Below, piece by piece: positions 11,037-18,842 of a stretch of 64,000 nt of DNA. A model generated the notes under the pieces. It ran no database searches and was not told the DNA's origin. It saw nothing but the letters and a program-made list of their open reading frames with translations. The translations under genes were made by a program, and so were the position numbers. Origin of the DNA: Steroidobacter denitrificans (lineage in GTDB: Bacteria > Pseudomonadota > Gammaproteobacteria > Steroidobacterales > Steroidobacteraceae); the NCBI RefSeq assembly GCF_001579945.1, contig NZ_CP011971.1:3403247-3467246 (forward strand), written 5' to 3'. How positions within the stretch are numbered: position 1 is the stretch's first letter; each line of letters opens with the position of its first letter.

Positions 11037-11924
11037 TTGAATCTCCGCTTCGACGAATATTTTCTGGATCCGCGCGTCGTACGCCGTTCCTTCGACAAGG
11101 CCAGCCGCGGTTACGATACTGCGGCGGTCGTGGCGCGAGAGATCGACGCACGTCTGCTCGAACGCCTGGACGTGGTACGCATGCAGCCTGCCCGCATCCT
11201 GGATCTGGGCGCTGGGACCGGCCAGGCGAGCCGTGCGCTGAAACAGCGCTATCGCGCCGCTCAGGTCATTGCTCTCGATCTGTCCCCGGCGATGCTGCGC
11301 GCCAGCCGTCGCCGGCAAGGGCTGCGGCGGCGATTCCAGCGCGCCGCGGCCGACGCACATCGTCTACCGATACGCACCGGCTCTATCGACCTGGTATTCA
11401 GCAACCTGATGCTGCAGTGGTGTCATGATCCGGATACCGTATTCCAGGAAGTGCGCCGGGTGCTGAAACCGCAGGGATTGTTCATTTTCACCACCCTGGG
11501 GCCGGATACACTGATGGAACTGCGCCGCGCCTGGCGGACCGTGGACGATCACATCCACGTGCATCGGTTCATCGATATGCATGACCTGGGCGATGCGCTC
11601 ATGCGAGCGCGTTTTGCCGATCCGGTCATGGACATGGAACGCCTGAGCGTCACCTACCCGGATCTGGATACACTGTTGCGCGACTTGCAAGCCTGCGGCG
11701 CCCGCAACATCGCCCAGGGCCGCCTCCGAGGGCTCACCGGCCGTGCACGTTTCCAGGCCGTGCGAGCGCATGAGGCGCTGGCCTTGCGCGAAGGCGTACT
11801 GCCTGTCAGCGTCGAACTCGTCTATGGCCAGGCATGGGCAGGGGAGCCGCGGCCGAAACGACAGGCGGAACCGGAATTCCGTATTCCGATACAGGCCATC
11901 GGCAGACGCGGCCGCCACGACTAG
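11037..11924 (+). CDS. bioC: Malonyl-ACP O-methyltransferase BioC
   Basis: SAM-dependent methyltransferase of 295 residues with the BioC signature: RRSFDKASRGYDTAAVV at the N-terminus, motif I ILDLGAGTGQASRAL, the SNLMLQWCHDPDTVFQEVRRVLKPQGLFIFTTLGPDTLMELR segment and the HRFIDMHDLGDAL segment. BioC methylates malonyl-ACP so that the fatty acid elongation cycle can build pimeloyl-ACP methyl ester. The start appears to be TTG at 11037, with no obvious Shine-Dalgarno. It sits 63 bp after bioB, supporting a biotin role. The usual bioF and bioH between bioB and bioC are missing. Confidence 0.92.
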   Translation: MNLRFDEYFLDPRVVRRSFDKASRGYDTAAVVAREIDARLLERLDVVRMQPARILDLGAGTGQASRALKQRYRAAQVIALDLSPAMLRASRRRQGLRRRFQRAAADAHRLPIRTGSIDLVFSNLMLQWCHDPDTVFQEVRRVLKPQGLFIFTTLGPDTLMELRRAWRTVDDHIHVHRFIDMHDLGDALMRARFADPVMDMERLSVTYPDLDTLLRDLQACGARNIAQGRLRGLTGRARFQAVRAHEALALREGVLPVSVELVYGQAWAGEPRPKRQAEPEFRIPIQAIGRRGRHD

Positions 11925-12079
11925 CCCCGTGCCTTCCTGCCGCGGAGGCTACGAATAGACACCTCCACCAACGAGCCTCATGCTGGTGACCTGGACGCCG
12001 GCCACATGCTTCTTTATTTATTAAATATTCATGATCACAGGATGTTAGCCGCTATATCAGCACTATTGATATAGATTAA

Positions 12080-12613
12080 GTGAACATTGATCTTGAACTT
12101 GCCAATGACTCGTCTGCGGGACTGCAGGCCGCAGCCGCCGTGGACGGCAGCCGCATCATCGAATTGAGACCACGCTGCGCGTTGACGCCTCGCACGGCAT
12201 GCATCTGCCTTCTGACGGTTGCCCTGCCCACCTTCACGGTCGCCGGGATATATACATTGCAAGGCTTCTGGCCGATTCTGGGGTTCGCGGCACTGGAAAT
12301 CGGACTGCTGGGCTGGGCGCTGTGCCATTCGATGCTGGCCGGAAAGCGCGGAGAAACGATTACCGTCACCGCAGATTCCGTGACGATCGCCCGCCATACA
12401 GCCGGTGGCAGGCAAATATCGGTATTTCTTCGCCATTGGACCAGGGTTAGACTGAAAGCGCCGCTTTCGACGCTCCATCCCAGCCGACTCACCCTGGAGT
12501 CGCAGGGACGCGTCTGCGAGGTGGGCAGATTTCTCACGGAGGACGATCGTCGTATCCTGGCGGCTCGTCTGCAGCGACTGGTGGGGAGCGTGAATCAATC
12601 GCCCACGATTTAA
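12080..12613 (+). CDS. DUF2244 membrane protein upstream of the aa3 oxidase genes
   Basis: DUF2244-type protein of 177 residues from a GTG start. Two hydrophobic segments (about residues 45-90) are separated by a short loop and followed by a soluble domain with ISVFLRHWTRVRL and LTLESQGRVCEVGRFLTEDDR, the conserved part of the family. Genes of this family often sit at the front of cytochrome c oxidase clusters in proteobacteria, as here (coxB is 123 bp downstream). Its molecular role is unknown. An AT-rich stretch at 12009-12070 precedes it and probably holds its promoter. Confidence 0.8.
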   Translation: MNIDLELANDSSAGLQAAAAVDGSRIIELRPRCALTPRTACICLLTVALPTFTVAGIYTLQGFWPILGFAALEIGLLGWALCHSMLAGKRGETITVTADSVTIARHTAGGRQISVFLRHWTRVRLKAPLSTLHPSRLTLESQGRVCEVGRFLTEDDRRILAARLQRLVGSVNQSPTI

Positions 12614-12629
12614 ATTGAGCGGGGAAGGC

Positions 12630-12654
12630 GGGCGGCGGCATTCGAAAGCCGCCC
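12630..12654. terminator. GC-rich hairpin after DUF2244 gene
   Basis: GGGCGGC and GCCGCCC form a 7-bp stem with an 11-nt loop, 16 nt after the DUF2244 stop. No T run follows, so this is at most a weak or factor-assisted terminator or an mRNA-stabilising 3' structure before coxB. Confidence 0.35.
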
Positions 12655-12736
12655 ACGGCGCATCGCTCGATGCCCGGCCAACCCAGGCATCGATGTTAAT
12701 GCAAAGCACCAAGGTTACCTGGGAGCACTGGCGCCG

Positions 12737-13567
12737 ATGTTGAAAATTATCAAATTTGCAGCCGCTTTACTGGCGGCCTGTCTGCCCGCCAGGGCGGCAT
12801 TCGCAGCTTGGAAATTGAACATGCCCAGGGGGGCGACCGAGTTGAGTCATGATATCTACGGGTTGCACATGCTGACCCTGTGGGTCTGCGTGGCCATCGG
12901 TATCGCGGTATTCGCGGTGATCATCTACTCGGTCGTAAAGTTCCGCCATTCCCAGAGCTCGGTACCGGCCAAGTTCAGCCACAGCACCAAGGCCGAGATC
13001 ATTTGGACGCTCATTCCCTGTGCCATTCTGATCGCGCTGGCCATCCCGGCTGCAGCCACACTGGTCAAGATCGAGGATACTCGGGATTCCGCTCTATCGG
13101 TGAAGGTCACCGGCTATCAGTGGAAGTGGCACTACGAGTACCTGGATCAGGGGATCGATTTCTTTTCCACGCTGGCACGCTCGAGCAACGCGGCACGCCA
13201 GCTGAACTCGGGTATCGACCCAGCCTCCGTGGAGAACTATCTGCTGGAGGTGGACAATCCTCTGGTGGTGCCGGTCGGCGCCAAGGTACGGCTGCTGCTC
13301 ACGGCCGCCGATGTGATCCACGCCTGGTGGATGCCGGAATTCGGCATGAAAAAGGACGCCATTCCCGGTTTCGTCAACGAACTGTGGTTCCGTGCCGACG
13401 CCATCGGTATCTATCGCGGCCAATGCGCAGAACTATGCGGCCGCGATCACGGCTTCATGCCGGTAGTCGTCGATGTCAGGTCGCAGCAGGACTATGAAAG
13501 CTGGCTGCAGTCGCAGCAGCCACGAGCGATCGAGACGACCGCCAACGCCGAAATGCCGCCGGAGTAA
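12737..13567 (+). CDS. coxB: Cytochrome c oxidase subunit II
   Basis: Subunit II of an aa3-type cytochrome c oxidase, 276 residues. It has a signal peptide, two transmembrane helices (about residues 42-65 and 87-107) and a periplasmic CuA domain. The CuA ligands are visible: the His in VIHAWWMPEFG and the Cys-x3-Cys-x3-His-x2-Met pattern in CAELCGRDHGFM. The aromatic electron-entry motif is QWKWHYEY. There is no C-terminal heme c domain, so this is the plain aa3 rather than caa3 form. The C-terminus extends slightly beyond the CuA fold. coxA follows after 7 bp. Confidence 0.97.
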   Translation: MLKIIKFAAALLAACLPARAAFAAWKLNMPRGATELSHDIYGLHMLTLWVCVAIGIAVFAVIIYSVVKFRHSQSSVPAKFSHSTKAEIIWTLIPCAILIALAIPAAATLVKIEDTRDSALSVKVTGYQWKWHYEYLDQGIDFFSTLARSSNAARQLNSGIDPASVENYLLEVDNPLVVPVGAKVRLLLTAADVIHAWWMPEFGMKKDAIPGFVNELWFRADAIGIYRGQCAELCGRDHGFMPVVVDVRSQQDYESWLQSQQPRAIETTANAEMPPE

Positions 13568-13574
13568 GCAGCTC

Positions 13575-15176
13575 ATGAGCAACGGACAGACACACGCGGC
13601 TCGCGCCGACGAAAGCGCCCAGGATCATTACAGTCCCGAGAAAGGCATACGCCGCTGGATATTCGCGACCAATCATAAAGACATAGGGACCATGTACCTG
13701 CTGTTCAGTCTGCTGATGTTCTTCGTCGGCGGCAGCATGGCCATGATCGTCCGGGCCGAGCTGTTCCAACCCGGCATGCAATTGGTCGATCCGCAATTCT
13801 TCAATTCCATGACCACCATGCATGCGCTGGTCATGATCTTCGGTGCGGTCATGCCGGCCTTCGTGGGTCTAGCGAACTGGATGCTGCCACTGCAGATCGG
13901 CGCACCCGACATGGCCTTGCCGCGCATGAACAACCTTAGCTTCTGGATCCTGCCGTTCGCGTTCACGCTGCTGCTCAGCACGCTGTTCGTTCCCGGCGGC
14001 GCGCCCGCCGGCGGCTGGACCATGTATCCGCCGCTGTCGCTGCAGACCGGCGCAGCCTTTCCGATGTCGATCTTCGCGATCCATCTGATGGGCGTCTCTT
14101 CGATCATGGGTGCAATCAACGTGATCGTCACGGTCATGAACATGCGTGCGCCCGGCATGTCGCTATTGAAGATGCCCATGTTCGCCTGGAGCTGGCTGAT
14201 CACGGCCTATCTGCTGATCGGTGTCATGCCGGTGTTGGCCGGCGCGGTGACGATGCTGATCACGGACCACTATTTCGGCACGACTTTTTTCGCGGCAGCC
14301 GGCGGCGGCGATCCAGTGATGTATCAGCACATTTTCTGGTTCTTCGGGCATCCCGAGGTCTACATCATGATTCTGCCGGCATTCGGTATCATCTCGGAAA
14401 TCATTCCGACATTCTCGCGCAAACCCTTATTCGGCTACGACTCGATGGTCTATGCGATCGCCTCGATCGCGTTCCTGTCGTTCATCGTCTGGGCACACCA
14501 CATGTTCACGGTCGGCATGCCGCTCGCCGGCCAGATGTTCTTTATGCTGGCAACGATGCTGATTTCCGTGCCTACCGGTGTGAAGGTGTTCAACTGGACC
14601 GCGACCATGTTCAGGGGTTCGCTCAGCTTCGAGCCGCCGATGCTGTTCGCGATCGCCTTCCTGTTCATGTTCACGATCGGCGGCTTTTCCGGCCTGATGC
14701 TCGCCATCGTGCCGGCGGACTTCCAGTATCACGACACCTATTTCGTGGTGGCGCATTTCCATTACGTGCTGGTGCCGGGTGCGGTATTCGGACTGATGGC
14801 GGCTGTCTACTTCTGGCTGCCAAAATGGACCGGCCATATGTACGACATGAAGCTGGCCAAGCTGCACTTCTGGCTGTCGACGATCTTCGTGAATGTGCTG
14901 TTCTTTCCGCAGCACTTCCTGGGACTGGCCGGCATGCCGCGGCGTATTCCCGACTACTCCACACAGTTCGCCGATTGGAACATGGTGTCTTCGATCGGTG
15001 GTTTCGGCTTCGGTCTATCGCAATTGCTGTTCGCGTACATCGTGCTCCGCTGCATTCGCGGTGGAATCAAGGCCAGCAACAAGGTCTGGGACAGCGGCAC
15101 GCCGCAGGGGCTGGAATGGACCCTGAGTTCGCCGCCGCCATACCATAGTTTCGAAATCGCACCGCAAATCAAATAG
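13575..15176 (+). CDS. coxA: Cytochrome c oxidase subunit I
   Basis: Catalytic subunit I, 533 residues and about 12 membrane helices, holding heme a and the heme a3-CuB centre. It begins after a short soluble leader with WIFATNHKDIGTMYLLF. Key motifs are GHPEVYIMILPAFGII (CuB His, cross-linked Tyr and proton-channel Glu) and VVAHFHYVLVPG (His ligands for heme a3 and a), as in A-type heme-copper oxidases. The ATG at 13575 agrees with the family; the frame also runs back into coxB. It sits between coxB and a small ORF followed by ctaG. Confidence 0.97.
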   Translation: MSNGQTHAARADESAQDHYSPEKGIRRWIFATNHKDIGTMYLLFSLLMFFVGGSMAMIVRAELFQPGMQLVDPQFFNSMTTMHALVMIFGAVMPAFVGLANWMLPLQIGAPDMALPRMNNLSFWILPFAFTLLLSTLFVPGGAPAGGWTMYPPLSLQTGAAFPMSIFAIHLMGVSSIMGAINVIVTVMNMRAPGMSLLKMPMFAWSWLITAYLLIGVMPVLAGAVTMLITDHYFGTTFFAAAGGGDPVMYQHIFWFFGHPEVYIMILPAFGIISEIIPTFSRKPLFGYDSMVYAIASIAFLSFIVWAHHMFTVGMPLAGQMFFMLATMLISVPTGVKVFNWTATMFRGSLSFEPPMLFAIAFLFMFTIGGFSGLMLAIVPADFQYHDTYFVVAHFHYVLVPGAVFGLMAAVYFWLPKWTGHMYDMKLAKLHFWLSTIFVNVLFFPQHFLGLAGMPRRIPDYSTQFADWNMVSSIGGFGFGLSQLLFAYIVLRCIRGGIKASNKVWDSGTPQGLEWTLSSPPPYHSFEIAPQIK

Positions 15177-15218
15177 CACCGAACGGACAATGAAGATACG
15201 GCTTCGTCCCTCAAGGCA

Positions 15219-15341
15219 ATGAATTCGACGCAGGACACCGAGCGTAAACGCAAGGTGCGGCGTGCCGCACTTTGGCTGGCGCTGCTGGCAGCAGTGTTCT
15301 ATTTCGGTTTCATCCTCATCAGCGTAGTGCGTACTCGGTAG
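15219..15341 (+). CDS. 40-residue single-span membrane protein in the cox operon
   Basis: A 40-codon ORF between coxA and ctaG: a charged N-terminus (TERKRKVRR) followed by one hydrophobic helix (ALWLALLAAVFYFGFILIS) and a short basic end. This position is often occupied in beta/gammaproteobacterial cox clusters by a tiny one-helix cytochrome oxidase small assembly-type protein, and the layout matches. An AAGG lies very close to the ATG, so the ribosome binding site is weak. Expression is likely by coupling within the operon. Function is inferred from position only. Confidence 0.65.
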   Translation: MNSTQDTERKRKVRRAALWLALLAAVFYFGFILISVVRTR

Positions 15342-15402
15342 GTACGCACCCGGTCCTACAGGGTGGGAACGCCGTCGCCGGCAGTGAGATGCGCCCCATG
15401 AC

Positions 15403-16065
15403 ATGTACGAGGACATGAACCAGAAACCAAGGCGAAAGGCGGACAAGACGGCGAACCGCAAGCTGGTATGCCAGCTGTGCTTGTTCGTCGCCGGCAGTTT
15501 TGCATTCGGATTCGCACTCATCCCCTTGTACAGCGTGTTGTGCGACGTCACGGGCTACGGCGATCGCACCAGGCTGCGCCAGGCCGCCGAGATCTTCGAG
15601 ACACCGGATGAAAGCCGCAGAATCACGATCGAATTCATATCGACCACACCGACGTTCGGACAATGGGAATTCCACCCCGAGGCAGGCAGCCTCCAGATCC
15701 AGCCCGGACGACTTTACGAAGCAAAGTTCTACGCACTCAACCTGCGTTCGCAACCGATCACGGCGCAGGCGATCCCCAGCATCGCCCCGCTGCAGGCAAC
15801 GCAGTACTTCCACAAGACCGAATGCTTCTGCTTCACGCCGCAGCTGTTCAAGGGCGGGCAGAAACGTGATTTGACGGTGCGTTTCATCGTCGATCCGAAG
15901 CTGCCTTCCAACATAGACCGGCTGACGCTGGGCTACGCGATGTACGACGTTCCGGCCGCCGCAGCGATCCGGACCGGTACAGCGGCCCAAAGAGATGCGG
16001 TAGCCGATGAGATGACCGATAGGGCAACCGCCGGCCGCAGAATAGCCCTGGCCAAACTCGAATGA
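15403..16065 (+). CDS. ctaG: Cox11/CtaG copper chaperone for CuB assembly
   Basis: CtaG/Cox11 family protein of 220 residues, a single-span membrane protein with a periplasmic immunoglobulin-like domain that delivers copper to the CuB site of subunit I. The N-terminal helix (CLFVAGSFAFGFALIPLYSVLCDVTG) carries a conserved Cys, and the copper-binding ECFCF motif is present near residue 145. The C-terminal ~35 residues after the fold (IRTGTAAQRDAV...) are extra. The start may be 15403 or the ATG at 15415. It overlaps coxC by ATGA. Confidence 0.95.
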   Translation: MYEDMNQKPRRKADKTANRKLVCQLCLFVAGSFAFGFALIPLYSVLCDVTGYGDRTRLRQAAEIFETPDESRRITIEFISTTPTFGQWEFHPEAGSLQIQPGRLYEAKFYALNLRSQPITAQAIPSIAPLQATQYFHKTECFCFTPQLFKGGQKRDLTVRFIVDPKLPSNIDRLTLGYAMYDVPAAAAIRTGTAAQRDAVADEMTDRATAGRRIALAKLE

Positions 16066-16973
16066 CCGACGAACAGGAATACAGTTCAATGGCGCACGCA
16101 CAAACCGCTCTTGTGTCACCCGAAAAGTATTATGTTCCGCACCACAGTCCATGGCCGATCTTCGGATCGTTCTCCTTGTTCACAGGTGTCGCCGGCGCCT
16201 CTTTGTGGCTGAACGACGTCGCTGCGGGGCCGTGGATATTCGGGCTGGGCGTACTGCTGCTGCTCACCATGTTCGCTGGCTGGTTCGGCGCAGTCATCAG
16301 CGAAAGCGAGGGACGGCTCTATAACGATGCCGTGGACCGTTCCTTCCGTATGGGTATGATGTGGTTCATCTTTTCCGAGGTCATGTTTTTCGCAGCGTTT
16401 TTCGGTGCGCTGTTCTACGCACGGCAGTTCTCCGTACCCTGGCTGGGCGGCGAGGGCGTGAAACTGATGACCCAGGTGCTGCGCGGCGACGGCTTCGAAG
16501 CGAGCTGGCCGACGAACGGACCGGGCGATGTCGGCGGTGACTTCGATATCATCCCGGCGTTCGGCCTACCGGCGATCAACACCGCCATCCTGCTCAGTTC
16601 AGGCGTCACGATTACGATCGCCCATCACGCGATCAAAGCCGGCAACCGCGCGATGCTGAACACCTTCCTCGGGCTGACGATCCTGCTGGGCTACCTGTTC
16701 GTATTCCTGCAGGCCACCGAATACGTCGAAGCGTATCAGCACTACAATCTGAAGCTGACCAGCGGCATCTACGGTTCGACGTTCTTTATGCTGACCGGCT
16801 TCCACGGCCTCCACGTGACCATCGGTGCCATCATGTTGACGGTGATCTGGCTGCGCTGTCTGAAAGGTCACTTCACACCGACCCATCATTTCGCGTTCGA
16901 AGGCGTTGCCTGGTACTGGCACTTCGTCGATGTGGTGTGGCTGGGCTTGTTCGTATTCGTATACTGGCTATGA
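16062..16973 (+). CDS. coxC: Cytochrome c oxidase subunit III
   Basis: Subunit III of the aa3 oxidase, 303 residues with seven predicted helices; it stabilises subunit I and binds lipids near the oxygen path. Recognisable segments are YYVPHHSPWPIFGSFSLF, RMGMMWFIFSEVMFFAAFFGALFYAR, the Glu-containing FVFLQATEYVEAY, GFHGLHVTIGAIML and the C-terminal AWYWHFVDVVWLGLFVFVYWL. The start overlaps the ctaG stop (ATGA), indicating translational coupling in the coxB-coxA-ctaG-coxC operon. Confidence 0.97.
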   Translation: MTDEQEYSSMAHAQTALVSPEKYYVPHHSPWPIFGSFSLFTGVAGASLWLNDVAAGPWIFGLGVLLLLTMFAGWFGAVISESEGRLYNDAVDRSFRMGMMWFIFSEVMFFAAFFGALFYARQFSVPWLGGEGVKLMTQVLRGDGFEASWPTNGPGDVGGDFDIIPAFGLPAINTAILLSSGVTITIAHHAIKAGNRAMLNTFLGLTILLGYLFVFLQATEYVEAYQHYNLKLTSGIYGSTFFMLTGFHGLHVTIGAIMLTVIWLRCLKGHFTPTHHFAFEGVAWYWHFVDVVWLGLFVFVYWL

Positions 16974-17101
16974 CGAGGCGGCGTACACCAAGCCACAGAG
17001 GCTCGCACCGGACCGAAGGAGGGCGGATCGAACGGCTGGAACTTGGGCAGGCTGCCGATCCAATCTGCAAGCGCAATCGTGATCGCCGGTGAAGACCCGA
17101 G

Positions 17102-17314
17102 CTAGCCTCCCAGCCCATGCGGATGGATCAGTCCCTGCGACCAGGCAAGGAGCAGCAGGATGAACAACAATACGGAAAGCGTCACTCTCACCGTCAGCGC
17201 CTTCACCATCTTGCGCGACTGGCCCTTGTCGTTCACGAGATAGAACAGGCTGGAGGCGAGGCTGGCCACGATGGCGATCAGACAGGCCAGGATGAGGATG
17301 TTGAGGATGGGCAT
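17102..17314 (-). CDS. DUF2909 twin-transmembrane protein
   Basis: Seventy-residue protein with two hydrophobic helices (about residues 4-27 and 42-60) joined by a short polar loop, LVNDKGQSRKMVKALTVRV. This matches the DUF2909 twin-transmembrane family, which recurs between coxC and SURF1 on the opposite strand in gammaproteobacterial cox clusters. Its start is only 15 bp from the SURF1 start on the other strand, so its promoter must overlap the SURF1 coding region, or the SURF1 message must read through it as antisense. Its role is unknown; a link to oxidase assembly is suggested by position. Confidence 0.85.
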   Translation of the reverse strand: MPILNILILACLIAIVASLASSLFYLVNDKGQSRKMVKALTVRVTLSVLLFILLLLAWSQGLIHPHGLGG

Positions 17315-17329
17315 GAAGGCCGAGTATAC

Positions 17330-18076
17330 GTGAACGGATCATCCGCGAATCCTCGTCTTGCGCCTACAGTGTTGGCGACGGCGCTGACCTTGATGGTCAT
17401 CGCGGGATTTGTGCGGCTCGGCTTCTGGCAGTTGCATAGCGCCGCGGAAAAGCGCTCCTTGATGGCGCAGCATGCCTTGAACCGGCAATCGACCGTCGAT
17501 CTCACGCCGACGAACGCCGGCACCTTGTCGCGCTATCAGCGCGTACGTCTGCGCGGACGCTACGATTCCCGACACCAGATCCTGCTCGACAACATGCCCT
17601 CGAACAGTTCCGCGCATCCCGGGCAACCCGGTTACCGGGTACTCACCCCGTTCGCCCTCGAGCAGGGCGGATGGCTGCTGATCGATCGGGGCTGGCTGGC
17701 GTCCGGACCGACGCGCGCCGTAGTTCCCGCAGTCGACGTAGGCACTACGCCGCGCGAACTGACCGGCTTGCTGAGTCACCTGCCGCGCGCCGGCGTGCAA
17801 CTCGATCAAAGCGCCATCGCAGCCGAGGGTTCCTGGCCACGTGTGCTGAACTTTCCGCAACAGGCCACCCTGGAGCGCGTACTTTCCCGTCCTCTGCTGC
17901 CGGGCATGGTTCTGCTTGATCCCCAGGCCGTCGACGGCTACGAGCGTGTATGGGAAATACGCTTCTCGATCGGACCGGCACGGCATATTGCCTATGCAGT
18001 GCAATGGTTCGCTCTGGCGGCGGCGGCGTTATGCATCTATCTTGTGCTGATCTACAGGCATTATCGAAGCCGATGA
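17330..18076 (+). CDS. SURF1 family heme a insertion/oxidase assembly factor
   Basis: SURF1/Shy1 protein of 248 residues from a GTG start. It has the N-terminal helix followed by LGFWQLHSAAEKRSLM (conserved GxWQ-type motif), YQRVRLRGRYDSRHQILLDN, GYRVLTPF, LLIDRGWLASG and the C-terminal helix HIAYAVQWFALAAAALCIYLV. SURF1 helps load heme a into subunit I. Length is typical. Its stop overlaps the next ATG (ATGA). The upstream open frame to 17117 is antisense to DUF2909 and was not used. Confidence 0.93.
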   Translation: MNGSSANPRLAPTVLATALTLMVIAGFVRLGFWQLHSAAEKRSLMAQHALNRQSTVDLTPTNAGTLSRYQRVRLRGRYDSRHQILLDNMPSNSSAHPGQPGYRVLTPFALEQGGWLLIDRGWLASGPTRAVVPAVDVGTTPRELTGLLSHLPRAGVQLDQSAIAAEGSWPRVLNFPQQATLERVLSRPLLPGMVLLDPQAVDGYERVWEIRFSIGPARHIAYAVQWFALAAAALCIYLVLIYRHYRSR

Positions 18077-18699
18077 CCGAACCGAATCCCTCGATGGACT
18101 TCGAGCCTGTCCACAGGCGGTCACGCCGGCAGTTGTGGTTGCTGATCGCGGTGTTTTTCGCTCCCCTGGCCACGGCGTTCCTCCTATATTACGGTTTCGA
18201 AGACTGGCGTCCATCGCGAAGCACCAATCAAGGGGAGCTGCTCCAGCCTGCGCGCGCCTTGCCTGTCTTCGAATTGTCGACACCCGAGGGTACTACGCTT
18301 ACAAACGAGTCCCTGCGCGGCAAATGGAATCTGGTCTATATCGGCGATGGGCAATGCGGACAACGCTGCCGGGAAGCGCTGGTCCTGATGCGCCAGAGCC
18401 GTCTGGCGCTGAATGAAGACCTCCCTCGGGTGCAACGCATATTCCTGACCACCGGTCATTGCTGCGACCAGCACTACCTGCAATCCACGCATCCCGGTCT
18501 GATCATCGCGCAGTCCGGCACGACCGGACAGCCACTGCTGCATGCATTCCCCGGCGCACCGGCGGCCGAGCCTGAAGCGGGCTACATCTATATCGTCGAT
18601 CCGCTCGGCAATCTGATGATGCGCTACTCTCCCGAGGCGCCGCACAAAGCCCTGCTGGAGGACCTGGAGAAGCTGCTCAAACTTTCCCATATCGGCTAA
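18073..18699 (+). CDS. SCO/thioredoxin-like membrane protein of the cox cluster
   Basis: Protein of 208 residues: one N-terminal membrane helix (about residues 20-41) then a periplasmic thioredoxin-like domain. It has FELSTPEGTTLTNESLRGKWNLVYIGDGQCGQRC, in which the CxxxC (CGQRC) is placed like the copper-binding pair of SCO proteins. A second cysteine pair occurs in TGHCCDQHY, which is not part of the usual SCO pattern. The gene is coupled to SURF1 and precedes ctaA, the position of the cytochrome oxidase-associated transmembrane protein in Pseudomonas-type clusters. A role in CuA maturation or thiol redox is likely but not shown. Confidence 0.82.
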   Translation: MTEPNPSMDFEPVHRRSRRQLWLLIAVFFAPLATAFLLYYGFEDWRPSRSTNQGELLQPARALPVFELSTPEGTTLTNESLRGKWNLVYIGDGQCGQRCREALVLMRQSRLALNEDLPRVQRIFLTTGHCCDQHYLQSTHPGLIIAQSGTTGQPLLHAFPGAPAAEPEAGYIYIVDPLGNLMMRYSPEAPHKALLEDLEKLLKLSHIG

Positions 18700-18702
18700 G
18701 CG

Positions 18703-18744
18703 CGGGTTCCAGGCAGGCGCGCCACCCGGCTTGCCTGGAACCCG
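18703..18744. terminator. 13-bp perfect inverted repeat downstream of the SCO-like gene
   Basis: CGGGTTCCAGGCA and TGCCTGGAACCCG form a perfect 13-bp stem around a 16-nt loop, starting 3 nt after the stop codon. The loop contains the palindrome GGCGCGCC. No T run follows, so this may be a transcript 3'-end stabiliser or factor-dependent terminator separating the SURF1/SCO unit from ctaA. Confidence 0.55.
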
Positions 18745-18842
18745 ACCGGCATCGCGACCCCGAAGGGCGTGACCGGGCTGTATCGTTTCCCTCAATAAAG
18801 CCTTTCCATCGCCCTCCCGACCGGCTATAAGCCTGACCGCAA

